A DNA stretch of 64,000 nt from Melaminivora suipulveris (lineage in GTDB: Bacteria > Pseudomonadota > Gammaproteobacteria > Burkholderiales > Burkholderiaceae_C). Below, in pieces: positions 1 through 7,427 of this stretch (positions are counted from its first letter, which is position 1; each line of letters starts with the position of its first letter). The stretch is taken from positions 1,430,501-1,494,500 of the forward strand of contig NZ_CP027667.1 in the NCBI RefSeq assembly GCF_003008575.1. Direction: 5' to 3'. A model generated the notes under the pieces. That model saw only the letters and a list, made by a program, of their open reading frames with translations. It was not told the DNA's origin and did no database searches. The translations under genes were made by a program, and so were the position numbers.

Positions 1-1
1 T

Positions 2-295
2 GTCGCCAAGACCGGCGCGCAGGCGGCCGGGCAGAAGGTGGCCGACGGCGCACGCTCGATGAAGGAGCGTGTCGCCGCCGCCTTCCGGCCCGATGACGCT
101 GGATCGGCGTCGGGGGCCGGTGCCGCGCAGGCGGCAACCGAGCCAACCCCATCCGCTGCGCAACCCGCCTGGGCCAAGCGCCTGCACCGCAGGCAGCAAC
201 TCACCCATGCCGCGACGACTGCCGCCCACACGCTGCGCGGCGGCGACGGCGGCAGTTCCAGCCAAGGCCCGACCTTGCGCGATTCCGATTCCTGA
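2..295 (+). CDS. trbL: TrbL conjugal transfer protein, C-terminal end only
   Basis: This is the last 97 codons of a gene that enters from the left edge; the frame is open from base 2 to the TGA at 293-295. TrbL is the VirB6-like polytopic inner-membrane component of the P-type mating-pair-formation system. The membrane domain lies outside the window; what is visible is the low-complexity Ala/Gly/Ser-rich cytoplasmic tail ending in a Gly- and Asp-rich stretch (TLRGGDGG and LRDSDS), typical of TrbL of Tn4371-like elements. The next gene, trbF, starts 18 bases downstream, consistent with one trb operon. The assignment depends mostly on that position and the tail. Confidence 0.75.
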   Translation, partial: VAKTGAQAAGQKVADGARSMKERVAAAFRPDDAGSASGAGAAQAATEPTPSAAQPAWAKRLHRRQQLTHAATTAAHTLRGGDGGSSSQGPTLRDSDS

Positions 296-313
296 TCCTC
301 AAGGAGAACCCCT

Positions 314-1018
314 ATGCGATTCAAACGACCGCAGGTGCGCTACGCCGACACACCGCAGCCTGCCACTCCATACCAATCCGCCGCCCAGGTTTGGGACGAG
401 CGTATCGGCTCGGCCCGCGTGCAGGCCAAGAACTGGCGTTTCATGGCCTTCGGCTGCCTCGCGCTGGCCGTGTTGATGGCCGGCGGCCTGGTGTGGCGCT
501 CGGCGCAGTCGATCGTGACGCCCTATGTGATCGAGGTGGACAACGCGGGCCAGGTGCGCGCTGTTGGCGAAGCCGCCACGCCATACCGGCCCAGCGATGC
601 GCAGATCGCCTACCACCTGGGCCGCTTTATTGGCCTGGTGCGGTCGCTGTCCATCGACCCCATCGTGGTGCGGCAGAACTGGCTGGATGCCTACGACTAC
701 ACGACCGACAAAGGCGCGGTCGTGCTCAACGAGTACGCCCGCACGAATGACCCGTTCGCGCGCATCGGCAAGGAGTCGGTGACGGTGCAGATCACCAGCG
801 TGACCCGCGCCAGCGACACGTCTTTCAACGTGCGCTGGACGGAAACGCGCTTCGTCAATGGCGCGCTGGATCGCACCGAACGCTGGAACGCGGTGATTTC
901 CACAGTGCTGCAAGCCCCGCGCACCGAGCAGCGTCTGCGCAAGAACCCACTCGGCATTTACGTCAACGGCTTGTCGTGGAGCCGCGAACTGGAAGCGAAC
1001 GAAGGAGCCAAGCCATGA
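314..1018 (+). CDS. trbF: TrbF, VirB8-like conjugal transfer protein
   Basis: The 234-residue product is TrbF, the VirB8-type inner-membrane scaffold of the conjugative type IV secretion channel. A cytoplasmic N-terminus of about 40 residues is followed by one membrane segment (about residues 42-63, rich in Ala, Leu and Val) and a periplasmic domain with the family's NTF2-like pattern (for example YVIEVDNAGQV near residue 75 and FNVRWTE near 175). The ATG is preceded by AAGGAGAA at good spacing. The stop overlaps the trbG start as ATGA, so the two are translationally coupled. Length is normal for the family. Confidence 0.92.
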   Translation: MRFKRPQVRYADTPQPATPYQSAAQVWDERIGSARVQAKNWRFMAFGCLALAVLMAGGLVWRSAQSIVTPYVIEVDNAGQVRAVGEAATPYRPSDAQIAYHLGRFIGLVRSLSIDPIVVRQNWLDAYDYTTDKGAVVLNEYARTNDPFARIGKESVTVQITSVTRASDTSFNVRWTETRFVNGALDRTERWNAVISTVLQAPRTEQRLRKNPLGIYVNGLSWSRELEANEGAKP

Positions 1019-2019
1019 ATGATCTTTTCCGTAAATCCGCCTTGCCGGTGATGCTTCTGGCTTCGACCGTGCTGTTCTCTGGCTGCGCCACGCAGGGCAA
1101 GCCGCCGCCGTCCATTTCGCTCGATGAGCCGGTGCAGGCCCAGCCGCTGCCGGAGCCGCCTGCTCCTGTCGAAGTGGTGGCCGTGCCGCAGGTGCTGCCG
1201 ATGCCGGCACAGATGAAACCTGTGCCGGATGCCAAGCCCGCCGCAGAACCCGCCGATGAAACCTTGCGGGTGTCCCGCGCCAACGCCGAGGCGCGCATTG
1301 CGCCCACGCGCGAAGGCTACGTCAATGCGATTCAGGTGTGGCCCTTCACGGATGGCGCGCTGTACCAGGTCTATGCGGCCGTGGGCCGCGTGACCGTGAT
1401 CGCGCTCCAGCCCGGTGAGGAACTGGTGACGGTGGCCGCAGGCGATACCGTGCGCTGGATCGTGGGCGACACATCGAGCGGCAGCGGTGATGCGCTGCGC
1501 GTCAATGTGATGGTCAAACCGATCCGCTCGGGCCTCAAGACCAATCTGGTCATCACCACCAGCCGCCGTACGTATCTGCTGGAGCTGACCTCGACCGAGA
1601 AGACGTGGATGGCGTCGGTGTCCTGGGAGTACCCCAAGGACAGGATGCTGGCCTTGCAGCGCCAGTCGCAGGTGGCCAATGCCGCCGCGCCAGTCGATGC
1701 CGGGCTGTCGCTGGAGAAAATCCGTTTCCGCTACGCCGTCAGCGGCAGTAATCCGCCGTGGAAGCCGCTGCGCGCCTTCGACGACGGCGAGAAGGTCTAC
1801 ATCCAGTTTCCGCCGGGCATCGCCCAGGGCGAGCTGCCGCCGCTGTTCGTCATCGGTGCGCAGGGCGACGGGCAACTGGTGAACTACCGCTTCCGCTCGC
1901 CGTACTACATCGTGGATCGCCTGTTCGGTGCGGCTGAGTTGCGCCTGGGCGGGGACAAGGGCGATGTGGTGCGGATCGAGCGCACAGATGGCGTTTCCGG
2001 TGGAACGCGGAGGAACTGA
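1015..2019 (+). CDS. trbG: TrbG, VirB9-like conjugal transfer lipoprotein
   Basis: TrbG is the VirB9/CagX-type outer-membrane-associated part of the conjugation channel core. The start chosen is the ATG overlapping the trbF stop, giving 334 residues. It is preferred over an upstream GTG because it gives a proper lipoprotein signal peptide with a lipobox ending at Cys24 (LFSGC) and has GAAGGAG upstream. A Pro-rich linker (about residues 35-80) precedes the CagX domain, which carries a typical pattern of short beta strands (YVNAIQVWPF, LVITTSRRTYLLEL). trbI begins 2 bases after its stop. Confidence 0.92.
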   Translation: MNDLFRKSALPVMLLASTVLFSGCATQGKPPPSISLDEPVQAQPLPEPPAPVEVVAVPQVLPMPAQMKPVPDAKPAAEPADETLRVSRANAEARIAPTREGYVNAIQVWPFTDGALYQVYAAVGRVTVIALQPGEELVTVAAGDTVRWIVGDTSSGSGDALRVNVMVKPIRSGLKTNLVITTSRRTYLLELTSTEKTWMASVSWEYPKDRMLALQRQSQVANAAAPVDAGLSLEKIRFRYAVSGSNPPWKPLRAFDDGEKVYIQFPPGIAQGELPPLFVIGAQGDGQLVNYRFRSPYYIVDRLFGAAELRLGGDKGDVVRIERTDGVSGGTRRN

Positions 2020-2021
2020 CC

Positions 2022-3293
2022 ATGAGCCAGGACGACACTCCAGACCTTGCCGCGCCACGGGCGGGCAAGGTGGCGCCCGAAGCGGTGGCGCTGCGCGCCC
2101 AGCCGCGCCCGGTCACACGTTTGAACCGGCGCACGCTGGCCATTCTCGTCGGCGGCCTGTCGGTCGCCGTGCTGGGGGCCACGATCTGGTCGTTGCAGCC
2201 GCATCGGCGCAATGCGGGCGAGCAGACCGAGCTGTACAACGTCGATCGCGTCTCGAAGTCCGAAGGGCTGGATGGACTGCCTGCCGACTACTCGAAGCTG
2301 CCGGCGAAGGTGCCGGAGCTGGGGCCGCCGCTGCCGGGTGATCTTGGCCCGGCCATCGTGAAGTCGCAGCAGCCGGTGACGCCGACGTATGCACCACCGG
2401 GCCACGACCCGGAGGATGCGCGGCGCAAGGAGGCGGATGCGGCGGCGGGTTCGTCGGTGTTCTTCCGCTCAGGCAACCAAGGCAAGGCCACCACGCCGGT
2501 CACGGCGCAAGCCGTTGCGGCTGCGCCCGGCAGTGCCTTGGCGGGTTTCGACCCGCTGGCTGCCGGGCCGGCCTCGACAGCGGCCCAGCCATCCGACCCG
2601 ACCGCCGTACAGAACCGGCAAGACCAGAAAGAGGCGTTCCTGAAAGGCGGCTCTACGGAAACCCGTAATTCCGGCAATCTGCAAATGCCGTCCTCGCCGT
2701 ATCAGGTCATGGCCGGGACGGTGATCGCCGGGGCGCTGGTGACGGGCATCAAGTCGGACTTGCCCGGCGACGTGATCGCCACGGTGACGGAGCCGGTCTA
2801 TGACACGGCCACGGGCAAATTTCTGCTGATCCCCCAGGGCTCGCGCATCCTGGGCAAATACAACAGCCAGGTCAGCTACGGGCAGAGCCGGGTGCAGGTG
2901 GTGTGGAACCGCGTCATCCTGCCGGACACATCCTCGTTGAAGCTCGACAACCTCGCGGGCACCGACCCGGCCGGTTACGCTGGCCTGGAGGATGGCGTCG
3001 ATTGGCATTGGGGTCGCGTCTTCGCGGGTGCGGCGCTGACGACGCTGCTGGGCGTGGGCGCCGAACTGGCCGCGCCGGAGAACCGGCAGGATGGCAACCG
3101 CATCGTGATTGCCGGGCGCGATAGCGCACAGGACAGCATCAATCAGGTGGGCCAGGAGATGACCCGGCGCAACATGAATATCCAGCCGACGCTGACCGAG
3201 CGGCCGGGCCTGCCAGTGCGAATCATCGTCAACCGCGATCTGGTGTTGCGGCCGTACCAGCCGATGTTCTTCCAAAGGGGGGCCATGCAATGA
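2022..3293 (+). CDS. trbI: TrbI, VirB10-like conjugal transfer protein
   Basis: TrbI (423 residues) is the VirB10 homologue that spans inner membrane, periplasm and outer membrane in the conjugation channel. The sequence shows a basic cytoplasmic tail, a single membrane segment at about residues 40-60 (TLAILVGGLSVAVLGATI), a Pro-rich periplasmic stretch (about 85-130) and the conserved C-terminal TrbI/VirB10 domain from about residue 225 (YQVMAGTVIAGALVTGI, TGKFLLIPQGSRILGKYNS). Its stop overlaps the start of the small DUF2274 gene as ATGA. Length and layout are those of intact Tn4371-type TrbI. Confidence 0.93.
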   Translation: MSQDDTPDLAAPRAGKVAPEAVALRAQPRPVTRLNRRTLAILVGGLSVAVLGATIWSLQPHRRNAGEQTELYNVDRVSKSEGLDGLPADYSKLPAKVPELGPPLPGDLGPAIVKSQQPVTPTYAPPGHDPEDARRKEADAAAGSSVFFRSGNQGKATTPVTAQAVAAAPGSALAGFDPLAAGPASTAAQPSDPTAVQNRQDQKEAFLKGGSTETRNSGNLQMPSSPYQVMAGTVIAGALVTGIKSDLPGDVIATVTEPVYDTATGKFLLIPQGSRILGKYNSQVSYGQSRVQVVWNRVILPDTSSLKLDNLAGTDPAGYAGLEDGVDWHWGRVFAGAALTTLLGVGAELAAPENRQDGNRIVIAGRDSAQDSINQVGQEMTRRNMNIQPTLTERPGLPVRIIVNRDLVLRPYQPMFFQRGAMQ

Positions 3294-3535
3294 GCACGGC
3301 CAAGCAACTTCGGCTGGGGCCACTGCCCAAGACCGAAAGCACGAAGCTCACGTTCTCGTGCCCGGCCAGCCTCAAGGCTGACCTCGACCGCTACGCCGCG
3401 CTGCACGCGCAGGCGTATGGCGAGGCGGTCGATGCCACGACGCTGATCCCGCATATGCTGGAGGCGTTCATGGCCGGCGACCGGGGATTCAGGAAGGGAG
3501 GCGGGAGCAAGGCTGCACTTCCGAAGTCAGGTTGA
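3290..3535 (+). CDS. DUF2274 family protein
   Basis: An 81-residue protein of the DUF2274 family, found as the last gene of the trb operon in Tn4371-like ICEs. Its function is unknown. The start overlaps the trbI stop (ATGA), so it is probably co-translated with trbI. The product is a small soluble protein with a basic N-terminus and C-terminus and a predicted helical middle (LKADLDRYAALHAQAYGEAV); a ribbon-helix-helix-like fold is conceivable but cannot be shown here. No signal peptide or membrane segment is visible. Confidence 0.85.
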   Translation: MSTAKQLRLGPLPKTESTKLTFSCPASLKADLDRYAALHAQAYGEAVDATTLIPHMLEAFMAGDRGFRKGGGSKAALPKSG

Positions 3536-3567
3536 CGATGCGGACGCATCCGCCATCCGCTCACCAA

Positions 3568-3601
3568 GAAAGCGCAGCCTACTGGCTGCGCTTTCGCTTT
3601 T
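3568..3601 (+). terminator. Rho-independent terminator of the trb operon
   Basis: A perfect 12-bp inverted repeat (GAAAGCGCAGCC at 3568-3579 and its complement at 3584-3595) with a 4-base loop is followed by GCTTTT. It lies 33 bases after the stop of the DUF2274 gene, the last gene of the element. Both position and structure fit the end of the trb transcript. Confidence 0.8.
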
Positions 3602-3808
3602 GCGGAGCCTTGTGGGAGGGCAGGACTATGATGACTGCCCCGACCTTGCCTGCTGCGGTGCCCTTGCGTTTACCACCGCGAAGCGCCTATGCGGCACCTA
3701 GCTCGAAAAGCAGCAAGAGCACGCAACGGCTGAAATCTGGCCTAACCTATTACCCCATAAGACCTTTTGTCCCGCTGCATGTCTGCATGAAAGACTTGAC
3801 AGCGGACA
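3602..3808. other. Gene-free stretch at the end of the ICE
   Basis: About 200 bases between the trb terminator and the insertion core hold no convincing gene: no frame gives a recognisable protein or a ribosome-binding site with a plausible start. The base composition is less GC-rich than the flanking chromosome, notably around 3700-3815 (runs such as CTTGACAGCGG and CCTATTACCCCAT). The stretch probably carries binding sites for the element's recombinase near attR, but none is recognised here. Confidence 0.5.
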
Positions 3809-3816
3809 TTTTTCAT
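3809..3816 (+). mobile_element. attR core of the Tn4371-like ICE (TTTTTCAT)
   Basis: The octamer TTTTTCAT matches the core sequence known for insertion of Tn4371-family ICEs. It lies on the outer side of the trb operon, exactly where attR is expected, at the change from conjugation genes to resident genes. It is immediately followed by a 9-bp inverted repeat with a 3-base loop (3814-3834) that overlaps the last bases of the core. The partner attL is outside the window, so duplication of the core cannot be confirmed. Confidence 0.8.
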
Positions 3817-3889
3817 GCCCGCCGCGCGGGCATGGACGGCAGCGACCATGCTGCACAATCGCGCCACCCCAAGCGTCCGGGCCCCAGCC

Positions 3890-4453
3890 ATGACCGACAC
3901 CCCCGCGCCCCCCGTCTCCGAAGATGCCCCTGCCCTGTACCGCCTGCTGGCGCAGGACGCGCCGGCTGGCTCGGCGCTGACGACGCTGCACATCGGCGGC
4001 TCGCACACCACGCTGGCCAGCGGCGAGGCCGGCAGCGCGCCGCTGCTGCAGCGCACGCTGGACATGGGCGCGCGCGTCACCGCCGCCACGCGCTTCGCCC
4101 AGGACACGCCGCGCTCCGACGAGCTGCAGGCGGCGGCCGAGGCGGCGCTGGCTCTCTTTGCGCCCCTGCGCGAACGCCTGGCGCCGGGCTCGACGCTCTA
4201 CACCGCCGATACCGGCGTGCGCCGCATCGCGCTGGCCGCCGGCCTGCCCGCGCAGCCCGAGATGGAACTGGCGCTGGCCGATGTCGAGGCGCTGTTCGAA
4301 CGCCTGCTGGGCCATCGCCCGCCCGAGGGCGGCGATGACGCGCCGCAGCTGCCGCCCGAAGGCCGCTTCGCCGCGGCGCTGGCCATCCTGCGCGCCTGCC
4401 TGCTGGGCCTGGGCTTCGAGCGCATCTGCATCCGCTCGGAGGCGCTGGCCTGA
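3890..4453 (+). CDS. Hypothetical protein, first resident gene beyond the ICE
   Basis: I do not recognise this 187-residue protein. The ATG at 3890 is chosen over in-frame starts nearer the att site because those would give an unconserved-looking basic leader. The product is Ala/Leu-rich, soluble-looking, without signal peptide, and has a distinctive segment LYTADTGVRRIALAAGLPA (about residues 90-110). Its stop TGA overlaps the proposed CTG start of the following aminopeptidase gene, so the two are likely one transcript. The gene starts only 74 bases from the ICE core, so its natural promoter may have been displaced by the insertion. Confidence 0.7.
   Translation: MTDTPAPPVSEDAPALYRLLAQDAPAGSALTTLHIGGSHTTLASGEAGSAPLLQRTLDMGARVTAATRFAQDTPRSDELQAAAEAALALFAPLRERLAPGSTLYTADTGVRRIALAAGLPAQPEMELALADVEALFERLLGHRPPEGGDDAPQLPPEGRFAAALAILRACLLGLGFERICIRSEALA
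4438..4442 (+). promoter_or_regulatory. Ribosome-binding site deciding a CTG start
   Basis: GGAGG ends 7 bases before CTG at 4450. No ATG, GTG or TTG in the correct frame exists between 4381 and 4528, while the reading frame upstream of the GTG at 4528 encodes an evident lipoprotein signal peptide. The site therefore supports initiation at CTG overlapping the previous gene's stop. Confidence 0.6.
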
Positions 4454-5589
4454 ACGGCGCCGCGCCAGCCCGCGCCCGCGCCCGGCCCCGGCGCGCGTCG
4501 CGCGCCGCGCTGGCCGCGGCCTGCTGCGTGCTGGCCGGCTGCGCCCAGGGCGGCGGCACCCTGGGCTACTACTGGCAATCGCTGCGCGGGCACCTGGACC
4601 TGCTGCACGCGGCGCGCCCGCTGCCCGAGTGGATCGCGGCCAGCACCACGCCCGAACCGCTGCGCCAGCGGCTGAAACTGGCGCAGCAGGTGCGCCGCTT
4701 CGCCAGCGAGCAGCTGGCGCTGCCCGACAACCCCAGCTACGGGCGCTACGCCGCCCTCGATCGCCCGGCCGCCGTATGGAACGTGGTGGCCGCGCCGCCG
4801 TGGTCGCTGCAACTGCATACCTGGTGCTTTCCGGTCACCGGCTGCGTCGGCTACCGCGGCTATTTCGATGAGCACGACGCGCAGGCCGAGGCCCGCCGCC
4901 TGGCGCTGACGGGCCTGGAGGTGAACGTCTATCCGGTGCCGGCGTACTCCACGCTGGGCTACAGCAACTGGCTGGGCGGCGACCCCCTGCTGTCCACCTT
5001 CATCGGCTGGCCCGAGGGCGATTTCGTGCGCCTGCTGCTGCACGAGCTGGCGCACCAGGTGGCCTACGCCAGCGGCGACACGCGTTTCAACGAGTCCTAT
5101 GCCACGGCCGTGGAGCGCCTGGGCGTGCGCCAGTGGCTGGACCAGCACGCCGACGCCGCCACGCGCGCCGCCTGGGAGCGCAGCGAGGAGCGCCGCGCGC
5201 AATGGCGCGCCTTGACCAGCGCGACACGCAGCCGCCTGGCCGCCATTTACGAGGCAAAAAGCCCTTCAGCCGGCGTGGATGAAGCGCTGGCAGCTATGAA
5301 AAAAGAAGCAATGGCGGATTTCGCCAGCGCCTATGCCCGGCTGCGCGCCGGCTGGCTGGCCGCCGGCGTGGCGCCGGCGCAGCTCGCGCCGCTGGACCGC
5401 TGGGTGGCGGGCGCCAACAACGCCAGCTTTGCCGCCCAGGGCGCCTACGACGACCTGGTGCCCGCCTTCATGGCGCTGTTCGCGCAGGAGGGCGGCGACT
5501 GGCCGCGCTTTCACGCGGCGGTGCGGGCCCTGGCGCGCGCGCCCCAGGCCGAGCGCGACGCAAGGATGCAAGAGCTCAGTCATCCATAA
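4450..5589 (+). CDS. Putative lipoprotein aminopeptidase (PF10023 family), probable CTG start
   Basis: A 379-residue secreted metallopeptidase of the bacterial 'putative aminopeptidase' family. Started at CTG 4450 it has an Arg-rich n-region, a hydrophobic Ala/Leu stretch and a lipobox LAGC with Cys31, so it should be an outer-membrane lipoprotein. The zinc motif HELAH with a downstream Glu (NESYAT) is present about two thirds of the way along, as is the family segment FPVTGCVGYRGYF. The next canonical start, GTG 4528, would remove the whole signal peptide. Residues around KSPSAGVDEALAAMKKEA are encoded by a dispersed repeat (5255-5310). It follows the hypothetical gene with a stop/start overlap. 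Confidence 0.8.
   Translation: MNGAAPARARARPRRASRAALAAACCVLAGCAQGGGTLGYYWQSLRGHLDLLHAARPLPEWIAASTTPEPLRQRLKLAQQVRRFASEQLALPDNPSYGRYAALDRPAAVWNVVAAPPWSLQLHTWCFPVTGCVGYRGYFDEHDAQAEARRLALTGLEVNVYPVPAYSTLGYSNWLGGDPLLSTFIGWPEGDFVRLLLHELAHQVAYASGDTRFNESYATAVERLGVRQWLDQHADAATRAAWERSEERRAQWRALTSATRSRLAAIYEAKSPSAGVDEALAAMKKEAMADFASAYARLRAGWLAAGVAPAQLAPLDRWVAGANNASFAAQGAYDDLVPAFMALFAQEGGDWPRFHAAVRALARAPQAERDARMQELSHP
5255..5310 (+). repeat. Dispersed repeat family 1, copy A (inside a CDS)
   Basis: This copy shows the family core CAGCCGGCGTGGATGAAGCG followed by GCAGCTATGAAAA. It lies inside the aminopeptidase gene and is read in frame as KSPSAGVDEALAAMKKEA. The same core occurs in nine other places of this window. 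Confidence 0.8.
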
Positions 5590-5664
5590 CGCTGCGCGCC
5601 GCCCGCAAGGCATGAAATGAGCGCGGCCCCCGCGCGGGCCACCGCGCAGGGGCCGCCCCGCCGC

Positions 5665-5737
5665 GCTGGTGGCGTCCCCCTGCCCGCGCGCAGCGCGAGA
5701 GCGGGGGGAGGCGGCGCAGCCGCTCAGGGGGGTGTCC
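5665..5737 (-). repeat. Dispersed repeat family 2, copy 1
   Basis: Read on the minus strand this is CCCCTGAGCGGCTGCGCCGC, then a run of Cs, a GC-rich palindromic middle, and GGGGGACGCCACCAGC. The same arrangement occurs at 34668-34742 in the other orientation. It fills the gap between the convergent aminopeptidase and acyl-CoA-binding protein genes. Its self-complementary arms (CCCCC and GGGGG blocks around a GCGC-rich centre) could fold into a long hairpin. Confidence 0.7.
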
Positions 5738-5743
5738 TCTAAT

Positions 5744-6001
5744 TCACCCGCGCAGCGACTCGATGAGGTCGATGTACTGCTGCTTGGCGGCGTCCGCGTC
5801 CGTGCCCTTGAGCTTTTCCCAGGCGTCCCACTTGGCACGGCCGACGATGTCGGAAAAGCTCGGCTTCTTGTCCTGGTTGTCGCCCGCAGTGGCCTGCTTG
5901 TACAGGGCGTAGATCTTCAGCAGCGTCGGGTTGTCGGGGCGCTCGCTGAGGTTCTTGGAATTGGCCACGGCGGCCTCGAAGGTGTCGTTCAGGTCGGACA
6001 T
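5744..6001 (-). CDS. Acyl-CoA-binding protein
   Basis: An 85-residue acyl-CoA-binding protein (ACBP), a four-helix protein that binds long-chain acyl-CoA thioesters in the cytoplasm. Conserved residues seen include LLKIYALYKQAT, the KWDAWEKLKG helix and QQYIDLI. The start at 6001 is chosen because GGAG lies 6 bases upstream and the product then has the usual family length; a longer upstream start adds 16 unrelated residues. It is a single gene, convergent to the aminopeptidase. Confidence 0.93.
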   Translation of the reverse strand: MSDLNDTFEAAVANSKNLSERPDNPTLLKIYALYKQATAGDNQDKKPSFSDIVGRAKWDAWEKLKGTDADAAKQQYIDLIESLRG

Positions 6002-6126
6002 GCGGGTCTCCGGTGTGAAGGGGTCGTGGAAACGGCGCAGTGTAGTCAAAAAGCGAACGGTCGTGCTTTTTCACCGGAACAAAAAAACCCGCCACCGGGG
6101 CGGGCCGGATGTCCCTGGGGCGCGGT

Positions 6127-7338
6127 TCAGGTCGCCGGCTGCGCCAACCACTTGCGCGCCAGTTCGACCCAATAGCTGCCGCCCAGCGGGATCAGCTCGT
6201 CGTTGAAGTCATAACTCGGGTTGTGCAGCGTGCAGGGCCCGCCGCCGTGGCCCATGGCGCGGTGGTCGCCCTCGCCGTTGCCGATGAAGACGTAGGCGCC
6301 CGGCTTGGCCTGCAGCATGTAGGCGAAGTCTTCCGCGCCCATGGTCGGCTCCTGCGCGCGCACGTTGTCCTCGCCGACGATGCCGGCCATGACGCGCGCG
6401 GCAAACCCCGCCTCCGCCGGCGAGTTGATGGTCGGCGGATAGTTGCGCACGAACTCGAAGTCGCACTGCGCTTCAAAGGCCGCGCAGGTGTGCTCGGCCA
6501 CCTGGCGCATGCGCTGCTCGATCAGGTCCAGCACCTCCACCGAGAAGGTGCGCACCGTGCCCTGCAGCTCGCACCAGTCGGGCACCACGTTGGTCGCCTC
6601 GCCGGCGTGGATCATGGTCACCGAGATCACGCCGGCATCCACGGGCTTTTTGTTGCGGCTGATGATGGTCTGGAAGGCCTGCACCATCTGGCAGGCCACC
6701 GGCACCGGGTCGACGCCCAGATGCGGCATGGCGCCGTGCGCGCCCTTGCCGCGGATGGTGATCTTGAACTCGTTGGAGGACGCCATCACCGGGCCGGGGC
6801 TCACGGCGAAGGTGCCCGCCGGCATGCCCGGCCAGTTGTGCATGCCGAACACGGCCTGCATCGGGAACTGCTCGAACAGGCCGTCCCGGATCATCTCGCG
6901 CGCGCCGCCGCCGCCCTCCTCGGCCGGCTGGAAGATCAGGTACACGGTGCCGTCGAAGTCGCGGTTTTCCTCGCGTGCGAAATGCTGCGCCGCCGCCAGC
7001 AGCATGGCCACGTGTCCGTCGTGGCCGCAGGCGTGCATCTTGCCGGCGTGGCGGCTGGCGTGCTCGAAGGTGTTGAACTCCTGCATGGGCAGGGCGTCGA
7101 TGTCGGCGCGCAGGCCCACGGCGCGGCCGCAGGCGCCACCGTCGCGCCCGTGCACGATGCCCACCACGCCGGTTTGCCCCAGGCCGCGGTGGATGGGGAT
7201 GCCCCATTCGGTCAGCTTGGCGGCGATGACGTCGGCCGTGCGCACCTCCTCGAAGCACAGTTCGGGGTGGGCGTGGATGTCGCGGCGCACGGCGGCGAGG
7301 GCCGCCGCCTGGGTGGCGATGGAGTCGATGAGTTTCAT
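6127..7338 (-). CDS. M20D-family amidohydrolase (hippurate / N-acyl-amino-acid hydrolase type)
   Basis: A 403-residue cytoplasmic metallohydrolase of peptidase family M20D, which removes acyl groups from N-acyl amino acids such as hippurate. Metal-binding elements are visible: HACGHDGH at about residues 102-109 (including the Cys ligand), PAEE at 138-141, and MGAEDFAYM near the C-terminus. The substrate-binding insert with HNWPGMPAGTFAV is also present. Length is normal. The start at 7338 gives the conserved N-terminus (IHAHPELCFEE near residue 21). The next gene upstream on the same strand, a solute-binding protein, is 90 bases away; shared function is possible but not shown. Confidence 0.88.
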   Translation of the reverse strand: MKLIDSIATQAAALAAVRRDIHAHPELCFEEVRTADVIAAKLTEWGIPIHRGLGQTGVVGIVHGRDGGACGRAVGLRADIDALPMQEFNTFEHASRHAGKMHACGHDGHVAMLLAAAQHFAREENRDFDGTVYLIFQPAEEGGGGAREMIRDGLFEQFPMQAVFGMHNWPGMPAGTFAVSPGPVMASSNEFKITIRGKGAHGAMPHLGVDPVPVACQMVQAFQTIISRNKKPVDAGVISVTMIHAGEATNVVPDWCELQGTVRTFSVEVLDLIEQRMRQVAEHTCAAFEAQCDFEFVRNYPPTINSPAEAGFAARVMAGIVGEDNVRAQEPTMGAEDFAYMLQAKPGAYVFIGNGEGDHRAMGHGGGPCTLHNPSYDFNDELIPLGGSYWVELARKWLAQPAT

Positions 7339-7427
7339 GGTCGCTTGGGGCCTGTGGGAGTCGTCGTGCGGGATGACCGGCCAGTCTAGCCCCATGGGTG
7401 CAACCCTGGCGTGACGGCGGACATGGC

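Larger units (their letters stand above)
1..3816 (+). mobile_element. Right end of a Tn4371-family integrative and conjugative element (partial)
   Basis: The segment contains consecutive mating-pair-formation genes trbL (3' end), trbF, trbG and trbI, followed by a DUF2274 gene. This is the order known for the right end of Tn4371-type ICEs, where trbI and the DUF2274 gene lie just inside attR. About 270 bases after the last gene is TTTTTCAT, the short core used by the integrases of this family. No conjugation gene occurs past that point and the following genes are ordinary chromosomal ones. The left end, integrase, relaxase and cargo genes are outside the window, so activity cannot be judged. 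Confidence 0.85.

Noticed and set aside
3814..3834. Hairpin at attR as a transcription terminator
   Set aside because: The T-run lies before the stem on the plus strand, and the minus strand has no T-run after it, so the geometry is wrong for either direction.
3532..4338. Plus-strand open frame crossing the att core
   Set aside because: The translation is Arg/Pro-rich after 3840, has no ribosome-binding site, and overlaps the better-supported gene at 3890 in another frame.
4528..5589. GTG at 4528 as start of the aminopeptidase
   Set aside because: It would remove the whole signal peptide and leave only four residues including the lipobox Cys; GGAGG plus CTG at 4450 explains the data better.
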